Shown here: positions 11,201-21,637 of the stretch, in pieces | How the letters are laid out: the number at the start of each line of letters is the position of its first letter | How positions within the stretch are numbered: position 1 is the stretch's first letter | Assembly (NCBI GenBank): GCA_020002185.1 | Contig: CM034532.1 | Span: 49,601,349 to 49,665,348, forward strand | Length of the DNA stretch: 64,000 bases | From: Paraescarpia echinospica | Lineage: Eukaryota; Annelida; Polychaeta; Sabellida; Siboglinidae | Direction of reading: 5' to 3' | Translations under genes and position numbers: made by a program | Notes under the pieces: model-generated | Told to the model about the DNA's origin: nothing | Database searches by the model: none | What the model saw: the letters and a program-made list of their open reading frames with translations, nothing else

Positions 11201-12622
11201 CACCAACAATAACAAATGATACATTAGTGTTAACGCGTTGGTGCTAAATACGCCGTCTAAAATAACTGGATAGTGTTACAATAACCCGGGAATGGCCGAA
11301 CAAAATATCGAGAATGTTCACGTACGTCATCAGTGACGTCACTGTCATCGAGCATAACGACGGTGCGAGACTCGTGGTCGCTCAAAAGTCTCCATAAGTC
11401 AACGACGGTGGCCGCCATCGGCGACTGGGTGAGAATGTAGGCGTTGCGCTCTTTGTAGCCCTGAAACAGTAAGTGTACGTGGAGCGCAGTGATGCAGTGG
11501 ATAGATCATGGGGCTCTCGGTCTAGCCTCTAGAGAACCCGGGTTCGAATCGTGTGTTGCCGTGTCGAACCTTGGGCAAATTCGTTCAGTTAACGATGTTC
11601 CAGTTTATCCAGTACCTGGTCAAAGACAGTGGTGGAAATGTTTGTGTACGAACAGTCTTCTTACATTAATTGCAGCGTGGCTGAATGCTTCAGAAAGGAG
11701 TCGAGATGGATTGAACAAGTCTGCCAAGGAGCAAAGTGTAAAGCGCTTTGAGCAGTTCAAAGGACAGGATCCTGCGCTGTAAAAGAACATACCTTTACCT
11801 TTTTTACTTTAAAACTATATAGCATTATGTTTTTCTGTTAATTAAATGTTCAGCTTAGACAGTACATGGCGTTTGTGTTGTTCACATCATGAATACCCCA
11901 GTCCAGAAAAAAACAATATGTCTAGCGGAGGTATACGCCCTGTAATTGGTTGAAAAAGCCTAAGTGAAAGATGATATTATAGAGAAAAAGGCAATGATCA
12001 GTCATAATTGTTCAGTTGTACTCAATTACAGTGTGGGGCCACACAGTATGTGAGCTACACTCTAAAAAACGCTACACACTCACATTCGCAATGCGCAACA
12101 GACGCTTTGCAAACATAATATTAATCACAAATAAAACAGAAAGTTTGTAAACATGTACAGTTGAGACAGAGAAACATGCTTGTCTTCCGACCGTGTTTGT
12201 CTGGTTCATGTTATTATATTCGATAGTGACACACGACATCAATATCTGTCAATGTTATATCGTACATCGCATTTGTTTCTTTCTGAGTTGACAGGAATAT
12301 CGAACATGATGTAACAATCGTCTCATTCTTAGTTGCACAAATGCCTAGGCATACTATGGATGTAGTATGACACATACGTTGTACCTAAACGTGGTTGCCG
12401 ATACAATCGTTTTCTCTTTGTGCTGAAGTTTTTATAACACAATATGATCATGGTGGCACAATCCCGCAGTGCTGGCAAAATAAACCTTGCTGAACCTATT
12501 CAACGATACTGGTGCAATCCATTGAAACATATACATATCAGTACTTACGTGCACGTAAACGGCGTTGATGTAATCGGTGCCTTCGTTCCACGGAGTTACC
12601 AGATAGGGACGGTGTTGATCAC
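5223..12622 (-). CDS. Receptor-type protein tyrosine phosphatase, 3' end (D2 domain)
   Basis: Six exons (12549-12622, 11326-11460, 10820-10957, 10466-10626, 5964-6099, 5223-5297) join with consistent phase into about 207 residues ending in a stop. In order they give TDYINAVYVH (DYINA block), NAYILTQSP (the ITQ/ATQ block), VVDLWRLL, VVMLDD, CVIYWP, YGPFEVELVDT, REFKV, a WPD-loop position reading WSRD, HCIDGASRSG, RPQLI, QYRLLYELALAY and the C-terminus DTYANFQ. The order and spacing match the membrane-distal D2 domain of receptor PTPs. Cys and Arg of the CX5R loop are present, but IDGAS replaces SAGxG and WPD is altered, so it is probably a regulatory pseudophosphatase domain rather than an active one (inference). 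The D1 domain, membrane segment and ectodomain are not seen. They would lie at the sequence gap or further right. A LINE sits in the large intron 6100-10465. Confidence 0.9.
5785..5945 (-). pseudogene. Degenerate partial copies of the RPTP signature-loop exon
   Basis: Just downstream of the exon at 5964-6099, minus-strand sequence at about 5900-5945 repeats GTCCAACACATCCGCA and the CCACAAC that follows it with few changes. About 5790-5815 repeats TGTGCGGCCA and a CCTGTT. Their order differs from a single intact copy, so they look like remnants of one or two tandem exon duplications. No full reading frame survives. Confidence 0.5.
5964..6099 (-). CDS. RPTP exon with signature loop DGASRSG
   Basis: 136 nt between an acceptor ending CCAG and the donor GTAAGT. 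The first base completes the Ile codon of HCI. It reads DGASRSGLVCAASYLLEYM, then VEQEADVFHAVQ and TTRPQLITHL. This covers the Arg of the CX5R loop and the Q-loop region. Confidence 0.93.
6720..6945. promoter_or_regulatory. Promoter-like cluster inside the RPTP intron
   Basis: A CpG-richer patch has a perfect CRE palindrome TGACGTCA (6773-6780), a palindromic NRF-1-type site GCGCATGCGC (6929-6938) and YY1-like ATGGCGGC (about 6716-6723). A second ATGGCGG occurs near 7291. No first exon could be identified. It could be an internal or antisense promoter, or part of a repeat: the phrase TTCATCAGAATAA recurs nearby at about 6989 and 7152. Confidence 0.35.
7649..10040 (-). mobile_element. L2-like non-LTR retrotransposon, decayed
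   Basis: On the minus strand, in order: the C-terminal part of an apurinic-type endonuclease (GDVNIDLM, then SCIDHVYVNN, then GLSDHCPV; 9744-10010), then a reverse transcriptase (SGFKENQSCETVLL, LLDLRKPFDLIDHDLIL, and GDDSTLY as the catalytic box; 8690-9283), then the C-terminal domain (MVQPLIDYGCVIWG; 8281-8643) and the tail (KLGDAIPESIQ). The GVPQG...LLFLIYIND stretch that should precede the catalytic box is deleted. The 3' end is AATAAAGCTTTT followed by ACT repeats (7649-7662). It lies within an intron of the RPTP gene in the same orientation. Confidence 0.88.
10251..10286. repeat. TG/CG alternating purine-pyrimidine tract
   Basis: (TG)n passing into CGCGCGCGC. Such tracts can adopt Z-DNA. 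It is intronic in the RPTP gene. Confidence 0.85.
10466..10626 (-). CDS. RPTP exon with altered WPD loop and HC motif
   Basis: 161 nt, starting in phase 0 after CTCGTTAG and ending two bases into the codon after HC, with donor GTAAGC. It encodes EDSGSVIKQFQL, then SWSRDPPLP (WPD-loop position), LLNLLDAVEKWQQQSG and GPIVFHC. Confidence 0.92.
10820..10957 (-). CDS. RPTP exon ECVIYWP...
   Basis: 138 nt, phase 0 at both ends, acceptor TTTTACCCAG and donor GTAAGT. It encodes CVIYWPNK, YGPFEVELVDT and VREFKVNKSG, typical of the middle of an RPTP domain. Confidence 0.93.
11326..11460 (-). CDS. RPTP exon GYKERNAYILTQ...
   Basis: 135 nt, phase 0 at both ends, acceptor TACTGTTTCAG and donor GTACGT. 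It encodes ERNAYILTQSPM, VVDLWRLLSDHE and VVMLDDSD. A SINE begins only about 20 bases upstream of its acceptor. Confidence 0.93.
11478..11800 (+). mobile_element. tRNA-derived SINE (family copy 2)
   Basis: A box-like TGATGCAGTGGATA, B box GGTTCGAATC, then CTTGGGCAAAT and the shared tail AGTGTAAAGCGCTTTGAGCAG ending GCGCTGTAAAAGAACATA. It is the same family as 3519-3800. It is antisense to the RPTP gene and sits directly beside the 3' splice site of the exon at 11326-11460. Confidence 0.8.
12549..12622 (-). CDS. RPTP exon DQHRPYL...DYINAVYVH
   Basis: 74 nt: two bases of a split codon, then 24 codons including TDYINAVYVH, the first strongly conserved block of a PTP domain. Acceptor CATATTTAG, donor GTAAGT. 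The exon before it is not found. It must end one base into a codon. Confidence 0.88.
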
Positions 12623-12839
12623 CTAAATATGAACATGATCATATTGAATGCACGACTGAAAGCTTAGCCAGCTGTTTCGCAAAGTCTGCTTAATCGAACA
12701 CAACGCAATGACGGAAAGTGCGACCCCATTCTAAGCATAGACCCCTTATGTATTTCCTTTTTAGTCACCACGTCTGCTGCAGGCGTAGATGATAATGGCC
12801 CTCCAATTGTCATGATGGTATGTGTCTTGTGACTGTTGT

Positions 12840-13160
12840 GTTGTGCTCCTCCTAAATAATACCGATTTGCACCCCCCATGAGGCTCGCCAAACGGACGGT
12901 GACGCTCTCCAAAAACCTAAATTTGCACACTCGCTCTTGAGGCTGACCCAAATCCACAAATTACAAAATCCACCAACCTTCCCTAAATATTGGGAGTGCT
13001 AATTGTATCTCCAGCCCCCACCAAAATAATTCCACCCGAAAATGCACACTCCTTCCCTGAATATTGAGAGTTAACCCTGCCTCCAGCCCCCACCTAAGAT
13101 TATTCAGGGCTCAACCCCCAAAGCCCCCCGGTTCCAACACCTATGTTAAGGATTTTGATT
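12840..13160. repeat. Dispersed repeat with GAGCCTCAAGG-type subrepeats
   Basis: The reverse complement resembles 62370-62660 and a short stretch at 25445-25510: phrases such as GGAGGTTTTTGG, GAGCCTCAAGG and GGTGCAAAT recur, with a GGTTCCAACAC/GTGTCGGAACC end. No coding is seen. An unclassified mobile-element family is likely. Confidence 0.55.
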
Positions 13161-13252
13161 CTTTGCCAACCTCTTTTCCCCTCGATCGTTCACGTTGCCA
13201 CAATATCTTCTAACTTTCCCTTTCTCGTTACATATTCTATATATCCTGTTTT

Positions 13253-13438
13253 TTGTTTCAAAACTTTGCTCGTGATCTTCTTTTTAGTGTTTACTGTCTA
13301 ACGATTCCTGCATTACTTTTTTCTATTAATGATACTCCACGCTTTCTTCCCAAGAACCCCATTTATGTTGCTTGTATGATATCTAATGATCGCTTAGTAA
13401 TTGACCACAAATTCACATTTGTACAGCAGCCACTTTAG
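13253..13438 (+). other. Unassigned open frame next to the assembly gap
   Basis: 61 codons, rich in Phe, Leu and Ile, with no recognised domain. It lies between a dispersed repeat and a 12-bp tandem repeat. It may be chance or the edge of something lost in the gap. Confidence 0.15.
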
Positions 13439-13480
13439 CAGCTATTTTAGCAGCTATTTTAGCAGCTATTTTAGCAGCAT
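13434..13480. repeat. 12-bp tandem repeat TTTTAGCAGCTA, about 4 copies
   Basis: Consecutive TTTTAGCAGCTA units, close to the N gap. Confidence 0.9.
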
Positions 13481-13525
13481 TTGCTCTGTTTGGCATTAAT
13501 TTTGCACATGTGTTTTCTCATTTTA

Positions 13526-14525
13526 NNNNNNNNNNNNNNNNNNNNNNNNNNNNNNNNNNNNNNNNNNNNNNNNNNNNNNNNNNNNNNNNNNNNNNNNNNN
13601 NNNNNNNNNNNNNNNNNNNNNNNNNNNNNNNNNNNNNNNNNNNNNNNNNNNNNNNNNNNNNNNNNNNNNNNNNNNNNNNNNNNNNNNNNNNNNNNNNNNN
13701 NNNNNNNNNNNNNNNNNNNNNNNNNNNNNNNNNNNNNNNNNNNNNNNNNNNNNNNNNNNNNNNNNNNNNNNNNNNNNNNNNNNNNNNNNNNNNNNNNNNN
13801 NNNNNNNNNNNNNNNNNNNNNNNNNNNNNNNNNNNNNNNNNNNNNNNNNNNNNNNNNNNNNNNNNNNNNNNNNNNNNNNNNNNNNNNNNNNNNNNNNNNN
13901 NNNNNNNNNNNNNNNNNNNNNNNNNNNNNNNNNNNNNNNNNNNNNNNNNNNNNNNNNNNNNNNNNNNNNNNNNNNNNNNNNNNNNNNNNNNNNNNNNNNN
14001 NNNNNNNNNNNNNNNNNNNNNNNNNNNNNNNNNNNNNNNNNNNNNNNNNNNNNNNNNNNNNNNNNNNNNNNNNNNNNNNNNNNNNNNNNNNNNNNNNNNN
14101 NNNNNNNNNNNNNNNNNNNNNNNNNNNNNNNNNNNNNNNNNNNNNNNNNNNNNNNNNNNNNNNNNNNNNNNNNNNNNNNNNNNNNNNNNNNNNNNNNNNN
14201 NNNNNNNNNNNNNNNNNNNNNNNNNNNNNNNNNNNNNNNNNNNNNNNNNNNNNNNNNNNNNNNNNNNNNNNNNNNNNNNNNNNNNNNNNNNNNNNNNNNN
14301 NNNNNNNNNNNNNNNNNNNNNNNNNNNNNNNNNNNNNNNNNNNNNNNNNNNNNNNNNNNNNNNNNNNNNNNNNNNNNNNNNNNNNNNNNNNNNNNNNNNN
14401 NNNNNNNNNNNNNNNNNNNNNNNNNNNNNNNNNNNNNNNNNNNNNNNNNNNNNNNNNNNNNNNNNNNNNNNNNNNNNNNNNNNNNNNNNNNNNNNNNNNN
14501 NNNNNNNNNNNNNNNNNNNNNNNNN
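13526..14525. other. Assembly gap, exactly 1000 N
   Basis: A round-number run of N, so probably a scaffolding placeholder of unknown true size. All open frames running through it are artefacts. The RPTP D1 domain may be hidden here. Confidence 0.99.
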
Positions 14526-14735
14526 TTGTGAATTGTTTCTCCATATGAATAAACTGTTGATATATTTCATGTTGGCTTCAGTATTACAAATCGAATTATG
14601 AACAGGGACATGCAAGACACTACAGATCACATTGTTGTTCCAAAAATGGGATAAGAAGGCACCGAGTAATTCATTCTACCTTTTGGTCAATCTAATCTTA
14701 CTTGTCCAGGGTTTTTATTTTCACTGTACACTCAC

Positions 14736-14870
14736 CTGTATAGTGCAATGTCCATAGCTGAAATTTTCATAAACCCCATTCGCTTCTGGATACAGTGCAG
14801 GCTGGTATAACATGTCTGTTGCCTTTTCCAAGTCTCTCCCTTGACCACAACGTGAAGTGACGTTATGCGG
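14736..14870 (-). CDS. Putative RPTP upstream cytoplasmic exon
   Basis: On the minus strand, 45 codons are open between GATTAG and a strong donor CAG|GTGAGT. They encode DLEKATDMLYQPALYPEA and then NGVYENFSYG. The tyrosine motifs (VYENF) would suit a juxtamembrane region. A second frame is open from another acceptor at 14893, so the frame is uncertain. It does not splice directly onto 12622 in phase, so at least one more exon would be needed. Confidence 0.3.
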
Positions 14871-15544
14871 CTAATCGAATCAATCGATATGTTCTGAAAG
14901 TTCATTTATTTGCATTAGTTGATAATAAACAACCGTTATCTTCTAATTATTGTTATACTGGCAAAACTTTGTTTTATCAATATCGCATCATGAATTCAGT
15001 GAATTGGTTCATTTGTTTGTGAAGGGCTGTAATAATTATGATTGTAAGACTACATTTCATGATGTGGTCTTGATAACACACACACATAATATATATATAT
15101 AACATTTTTATTATATTAAAAACTCCTGTCTACATTTTCATATAAATTAAGCAAGCTGCTTGAACACTTTTAAATAGGAATTAAACAACTGTATAAAAAG
15201 GATGCACACATCCTGTCAAGAATAAAAGCAAGTTTATTAAGAAAATGATCAAAAATGGTTTGATGAAAATCATAGACATAATATTTTACGAAGATAGAAT
15301 GAACCTGAACATTGTGCACTAGATTCTCACTAGTGCACAATTTTAACATGTTACCCTTAGACTTGGCATATAGATTGAAGTATCACTTTGTCTTGACTTG
15401 AATGTCAGCCTCATCCGGTATGTTATTACAAATTACATGTCAAGGCATTTACAAAAGGTCGCAAAGTTTTTTCATACTAAAGTCATTGTTATATTTTGGA
15501 AACAGTAGAGTAGGTATACACAATGACATTAGAGTAGGCTTACA

Positions 15545-16790
15545 CAACATGGGTTTATAAAAGAGAGGTCATGCTTAACAAAATTGTGTTTTTTTGTGTG
15601 GAAGATATCACTAAGTGGGTAGACGAGGGATCATCAGTTACAGTAGGTATCATTTACTTAGATTTTCAGAAAGCTTTTGACAAAGTGCCACATCAAAGAT
15701 TACTGTTTAAACTAAAGGATAGAAAAATGGCTGATTGACAAAAGAAAACGGGTAGTAGTTGATGGGGAGGCTTCAAACTAGAAATCGGTTTTGAGTGGGG
15801 TACCACAGGGATCAGTACTGGGACCTATATTATTCTTAATATATATATCAACGATTTGGACGATGATATAACAAGCAAGGTGTTGAAATTTGCGGATGAT
15901 ACAAAAGTGTTTAGAAGGATTAAACATGATGTGGATAGACAGCATTTACAAGATCATCTTGACAGGTTGATCAAATGGTCTGAAAAGTGGCAAATGTTCA
16001 ATTATGGGAAATGTAACTGCCTCCACACAATACATAGGATCGAAGATGTTCAATATGTTATGGGGGGTACTGTACTAAGTACTACTGTAAAAGAAAAGTA
16101 CTTAGAGTTAACCATTAGTGCTGACATGAAGATTTCAGATCAGTGCGGAATTGTAGCTTCAAAGGGAAATCAAATCCTTGGATTAATTAGGCCAAATATT
16201 GCTTATTACGAAAAAGAACTAATAATACCGCTGTACAAAACAATAGTTTGGCCTCCTTTAGAATGTTGTATACAAGCGTGGAGGCCATATCGCAAGAAGG
16301 ACATAGATATGCAAAAAAGAGTACAGTGGAGTGCAACTAAAATTATACCAAAACTGAGGGATCTTAGTTACGAAATACACCTAAAATAATGTGGTTTAAC
16401 AACACTAGAGACCAGGAAATTGTGAGGAGATCTGATAGAAGTGTTTAAAATATTGAATGGTTATGAAAATATTGATAGAAATATGTTTTTGTCACTTAAG
16501 AAATATATAAAGATTAGAGGACATATGAAGTTACAATAATAAAGGAGCAGTGTAGATTAGATATAAGAAAGTTCTCATTTTCACAAAGGACTGTAAGTGA
16601 ATGGAACATATTATCTGCTGATTGTGTGAGTGCTAGTTGCGTGAATATGTTTAAAACTAAAATCGACACATACCTCAGAAGGGCGGGATACACGTAGATA
16701 AAAGGGTTGGACTTTCGATAAACCAAAAGGCTTTCTTGTCCACCTGCCATCTAGAGTTAATTCTCTGGGTGGCAATCTTGTTAAATGATA
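15545..16790 (+). mobile_element. CR1-like non-LTR retrotransposon, 5'-truncated
   Basis: The RT core is readable with frameshifts: YLDFQKAFDKVPHQRL near 15660, SGVPQGSVLGPILF near 15795, KFADDTKVFRRIK at about 15885, then LDRLIKWSEKWQMF, PLYKTIVWPPLECCIQAW and the thumb region. The 3' end shares its sequence with the minus-strand element at 21985-23625 (KPFGLSK-type segment, GGTGGACAAG, GCCATC), so they are one family. It is interrupted and inactive. Confidence 0.9.
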
Positions 16791-17545
16791 AAGTTGGTTC
16801 GGTGTGCTGTGAGAATCGAACAAACTGGAAAAATGTACTGTAACATGTAAAAGGTTGAGAAGCATATTGTTCCATCGCATGCATTCATGCAAAATGACTA
16901 TGCACGTTTAATTAAAGGAAATAAAAACAAGGCATTAGCTAAAATCCGTTTTCCACGTATACACAGAGTTTAACATTGTATGTAACATTCGAGAACATTA
17001 AAAACATACAGAAAAATACAGTAGTAGCATAAATTCGATTTTAAACCCGTCTGTGTAGCGATTCCCGCGGAAAATTAAAATGTAATGAGCTAGGCGATCA
17101 CATGGTATCGTAACGTCACATATGACCCACACTCGCATCAGGCCGACCCTTTCCATGCACTCAGAGCATGTTTACAAGGATAGCTTTTGGGTCGAAACGA
17201 GCGTCAGGATGAGTTATTGTGCAATATTCCCATGTAATACAACCACTGATCATCATAGAATAACAAGCAGTTATCTTACGGTTCCACGTGAATCTAATTT
17301 TATTCAAAACAATGAATGCGAATGGGCCTACAAGTCGACTGAGTTTCGTCGAGCTTGGGCTCGTTTTCAGAATAATTACATCAAATGCAATCAACGGGAG
17401 ATAATCTACACGAATAAACATACATAGCAAACATATATTATATCCAGCTACAGAAAGTAACGTGTATAATATCACCAGAATATCGATATATGAAGGAGTT
17501 GTGTACAATTTATCATAACAACTTAAATCAGTCAGTGAGTTTCCG
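16790..17545. other. No recognisable gene content
   Basis: AT-rich DNA with short chance frames on both strands. No splice-bounded coding block or repeat boundary could be supported. Confidence 0.5.
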
Positions 17546-17547
17546 TT

Positions 17548-17631
17548 GGTCCCGCTAGCTCAGTTGGTAAACGCGTTGGTTTCTTGTCATTTATTTTACA
17601 ATCAGGCGACGCCGGTTCAATACTGACACCA
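17548..17631 (+). pseudogene. tRNA-like sequence / SINE head
   Basis: A box-like TAGCTCAGTTGG and B box-like GGTTCAATAC occur at tRNA-like spacing, but the acceptor stem does not pair and the anticodon region is abnormal. It is a decayed tRNA or SINE head next to a LINE 3' end, not a working tRNA. Confidence 0.55.
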
Positions 17632-17689
17632 AACCATTGATTTTCTTTACATTTTGTTGTTTATGTTTTCACGAAATAATATGATCGTT

Positions 17690-18292
17690 GTATTAGAGTG
17701 GAGGCGCACTTGTCGAAGGCTGATTTTACCCATCTTTCCCTATTGTTTACTAAAAGTACATCGTTTCTCACCATCTATGCCCCTACTTAGACAGTTGCAT
17801 TGGCTTCCATGCAGTTACATATCGAATACAATTCAAATTATATAGAGCTCCACTATCACATATCGTACACTTTCTACGCAACACCCATCCTATTTGTTTA
17901 GTCTCGATTCGTTTTTCCAATATCCCCATGCAACAATCTCAGATCATCTGTTTCACCACGACTTTTTGTTCCGAAAACCATGCAAGCTTAATATCGGCAA
18001 ACGTGCTTTTTCTGTAGCTGCACCCAAAATTTGGAATCAACTCCCTATCGCTTTAAAATCATCTGGAAATATAGATACCTTTCGTAAAAAAACTGAAGAC
18101 TTATATATTTGAAATTGCATTTCCACCCTAACCTTCGGTGGTCCCTTGTTCTAATAACGACTCTTGCTTAATTGTCCCTGTTAACGATTTTGCCCAATGA
18201 TTCTTGTATGTTGCGCCTCTGAGCTCAGATTCCTGCATGGGAATTTAGGCGCTTTTGCAGTTTGTCATTATTATTATTGTAGGGCCTTCAAG
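17690..18292 (+). mobile_element. LINE 3' end (L2/Rex-like)
   Basis: It encodes the C-terminal signature LRQLHWLPC, then DHLFHHDFLF, KRAFSVAAPKIWNQLPIAL and DTFRKKTEDLYI, ending in a stop, followed by a tail with CCTCTGAGCTCAG and terminal ATT repeats. The same tail recurs reversed at 49680-49830 and in diverged form at 54888-55030. Confidence 0.8.
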
Positions 18293-18499
18293 CGCAGGTT
18301 CACCCGTGTCATGGAATGCCACTTTCTACTGTACTTTATTTAAATTATTTTTAACGTACTACTGCATATATAATCAGAGGCGTGTTGATTTCGACCGATG
18401 CATGATGACCAAAGTTGAGGCGGTCAAACCGCACACATCTAAAGAGTGGATTACGGTAAAAGTCATTGGGTGGCCTTCACCTTCAGTGATACTAATATA

Positions 18500-18532
18500 A
18501 CGCGCATGCGCTAATTCTGCGTGACCGGAACG
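18500..18532 (+). promoter_or_regulatory. COX7C promoter elements: NRF-1-like and ETS/GABP-like sites
   Basis: The perfect palindrome GCGCATGCGC (18502-18511) matches the NRF-1 consensus. ACCGGAA (18524-18530) matches the ETS/GABP (NRF-2) core. They lie 87 and 65 bases before the ATG. Both factors are known to drive nuclear genes of oxidative phosphorylation in animals, so the pair fits the gene. Confidence 0.65.
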
Positions 18533-18588
18533 AGATATCGACCCGTGTAAGCCATTCCTACGCTGTTGTACGAGACGCCAGAAGGAAA

Positions 18589-18690
18589 ATGAGGGCTTTA
18601 TCGCGACTTATTCAGGCGACGAGGGGGTTCTCCACCTCGGCAACTCGTAACAGTTCCCAGGCATGGCAACAGAGGGGTGTACCCGGCTCG
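18589..18690 (+). CDS. COX7C: COX7C exon 1
   Basis: 34 codons from ATG to GGCTCG, with donor GTAAGA. It encodes the presequence and the start of the matrix segment (GVPGS). Confidence 0.9.
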
Positions 18691-20363
18691 GTAAGATGAT
18701 TTTACAATCGGAGAATTGCGGCAAGCACTCGGGACTTCGCTCATCAACGGCCATCGAATAGCATTTCGCAAGGTCAAATTTTGCCTTTGAGAGCAGTGAC
18801 ATGGTTACTGGAATTTCGTTATATGATATTTTCATGTTAAGTTCAATTAATACGGTGGCGATCGCCAATGCGAATTGAAGAGTTGTGTGAATCCTTTTTA
18901 TTACACTGGTCACGTTTGTGTCCACTCATCGTTGGCGTTGCTGTAGCCTGTACGATCCGTCGATTGTTGACTGGGTAGGGCTTCAGTCTTCAGACGAATC
19001 ACGATCAGTTTTAAAATTAAACACATTTTGTTGACCGAATCGCTTTGTAGATATGTCATCGTAGATTATGCTGAATTATACTTGTTGAGTTTCTTATTTG
19101 CATTCATGAAGTATTCATTGGGGTGTAACCATTCCTTGTTACACTTCATTCCAGTAAAATAATAAATTAATCATGTTCTAATAACAATTCTGCTAGTTCC
19201 TGGCCATAAACTTTCTTTAAAAAGTCTTGGCATAATTATTGATATATGTTTAGGCACCGGCTGTGTTTATGGTAACCAACAGTTGACATGTAATAATGTG
19301 CCTAGACTTAGTTGTGGTAAAACAAGACTGATATATATATCAGTATTACAGTATATGAATTTAATGTAAACCAAATAACCTTGTTCATTTTCAGAGTATA
19401 TCACTAACAGGTTTGTTTAGTTAAGGTCATGTTCACTCTTGTTTGGTGTTCTTTAAATTACATTTTGCATTTCTAACAAAACTATTATAGTTATAACTTT
19501 AAGGCTGAGGTATTCTAACTGGATATAATTGTTCTCAAGTTTTAATTAATTATTTTAAAATAACTTACTATAAAATTCATGTTAGAAATTGTGCACTGTC
19601 ATGCATCTCACACATCTACTTTTACATAATACAAATATAGTTGTCTAGGATCAAGCTCTGGTAAAGTGTAAAATCTATATCAACTGCATAAAATGTACAA
19701 TTTTGAAGATGCACATGCTGCTTTACCCTGTTAACATTTATCTAAATTTATTTGGGATAAAATTGTTTCATCAGTCGCAAGTTCATGTTTAATCAGCTTA
19801 ACTATTATGCATACGTTTAATCAAATTTGTTTTAGCTAATAACAAAGTGGATTTAATATAGACATGTGCACGGACTAATGGAATACCATTAAAATCGACC
19901 CATATTTTCCAACATCTGGCCGAAACCCAGTACCATCAAGTCTGGTAATCCGTTGCAAAATCTGGGGTGCTGGGAGTAACGGAATGCTGTTAAAATCGAC
20001 CCCTGTAAGGTAACTTCTTTTGTACCTAAATCCTCTGGTGTACAGTTTTTTTGCAATGCCACATGTCCGTTCTAAAGTTGTTCCAAGCTGCGTAATTATT
20101 GTACCCGAGAAGTTAAACCAATTTAACTTTGTGTGACCACAGCTTTAATGTTAGTAAATTACATGCTGCAAAAACTAATTTTGAAATGTGCAATTTGTTA
20201 TAGAATTGTATGAGATTAGTTTTGACATGTTCTTCCGTTCTTGTAGACACTGCCGATTAACATCAACAACCGATATTCCCTGCTCGGGTGGTTCATCGTC
20301 TTCTTCGGAAGTGGACTGGCAGCTCCATTCATCATCGTCAGATACCAGATGTTGAAGGATTAG
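18589..20363 (+). CDS. COX7C: Cytochrome c oxidase subunit 7C, mitochondrial precursor
   Basis: Two exons, 18589-18690 and 20247-20363, join in phase 0 into 72 residues. COX7C is a small single-span subunit of respiratory complex IV in the inner mitochondrial membrane. Residues 1-26 form an Arg/Ser/Thr-rich presequence without acidic residues (MRALSRLIQATRGFSTSATR), as expected for mitochondrial import. The mature part carries LPININNRYSLLGWF, then FFGSGLAAPF and IIVRYQMLKD, which aligns with the conserved family end (FGSxxAxPFxxVRxQLLK). One hydrophobic helix spans about residues 46-63. It is slightly longer than vertebrate precursors, in the presequence. The start is the only ATG upstream in frame before the presequence. 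The gene is complete and looks functional. Confidence 0.93.
18691..20246 (+). other. COX7C intron
   Basis: A 1.56-kb AT-rich intron, GTAAGA...TTCTTGTAG. No element inside is identified with confidence. The stretch near 19880-20010 contains a short direct repeat (CGGACTAATGGAATACC and CGGAATGCTGTT contexts followed by AAAATCGACCC). Confidence 0.8.
20247..20363 (+). CDS. COX7C: COX7C exon 2
   Basis: 38 codons plus TAG after acceptor GTTCTTGTAG. It encodes the transmembrane helix and the conserved C-terminal VRYQMLKD. Confidence 0.93.
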   Translation, partial: TLPININNRYSLLGWFIVFFGSGLAAPFIIVRYQMLKD

Positions 20364-20716
20364 ATGCGTCGAGGAGCGTCACTGTGTACATTATATATTA
20401 TACGTATGTGTTATTGTTGCAGCTCACTACAGATGCTATCAGAAAGTATCCATTGCATAGTTGGCTAATGCCTTGTTTATCATCTGGTGACAAACTATCA
20501 CACAACAGTCACATATCTACAGTGACGCATGTTTTCGGTCTGATATCTATGACATTATGCTGGCAGCAAAGAACTTGTGCTACCAGTAGCTTTTATTATA
20601 AACAGTGCATCGGGACTATAAAAGATTTCTTTAGAAACATTTGGCATGTGTTGCTGTTTAGTGCGTGTAGCAACCATTTAATTGATCGTAATGCGTAATT
20701 ATATATCATGACATTG

Positions 20717-20722
20717 AATAAA
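20717..20722 (+). terminator. Likely COX7C polyadenylation signal
   Basis: AATAAA about 350 bases after the COX7C stop codon, in AT-rich sequence. Chance occurrence cannot be excluded. Confidence 0.4.
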
Positions 20723-21637
20723 TAGTCAATAATTATACAAATGTCCTGTTTCATCTATTGTACAGTTTTGTTGTACGAATTATCAATACGTTACCGTGTT
20801 GTAAAAGAAATTTGCACGTCTGTCTGTGATCTAGATTCTGTTCTGTATTATTTATGTTGCCATTGTTTAGTTTCTTTTTAAGTTCCATGCTTTGAATTGA
20901 TTTAATGAAACTAATATAAACTTTGTGTCATCTGCATTATCAACATTTTCTTATGTTATTTTATCGTGTTGCAGCTTGTCAAGCTTCCTTGAGATGGCAT
21001 CCGCCTAGATTCCGCCCAGGAGATTGTAGGTGCAACATGTACAAAGAGCTGTTACTGACAGGATCCTGCTATGTTGATTTGCAACGTTGAATGGATGAGT
21101 TGTTAATAAAGCACTTTGAGATACCTTACATGTTTGTAAACTCCTTTTGCTAGGGATGAAAAACAAGCATTGTTTGATTGTGGAATTTGTATGTGTGAGA
21201 AATGACACCCCATATTCAGGGCTTGGGTCAATTCCATATGGAATTATTAAATTCCTTTCAATTACAAAAAATATTTGAAAATTTGGTAAAACTGCCAACT
21301 GAATTATTTTGGAAAAAGAACTGAAATATTTGACCAGGAGTTGACCCCAACTCTACCTCTGTTTGTACTCTACATAATTTATATCTGACCTCGGCTGTAT
21401 GCAATGTGCTTAACTTGGGTATGACATGCAGTAGTCTAGTCAGTGAATACAAGTACTGTTGTCTCACTCGGTAAACAATTTGTTGATAGCCCCAAATACA
21501 GGGAAACATGAAGTTATATTATTATAAAAATAAGTATGGGTAGTTAGTGTGTTTAAATGACTAGATGATCATGGGAAAATTGACCAGAAAAGGTGTATTT
21601 TCATGAAAGTGTAATGTAACTAGGACACTTAAAAAGT

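Noticed and set aside
13471..14630. Long open frames of about 355-370 codons on both strands
   Set aside because: They run through 1000 N and are artefacts of the gap.
17548..17631. Functional tRNA gene
   Set aside because: Control boxes are present, but the acceptor stem fails to pair and the anticodon arm is abnormal. It is more likely a SINE head or tRNA pseudogene.
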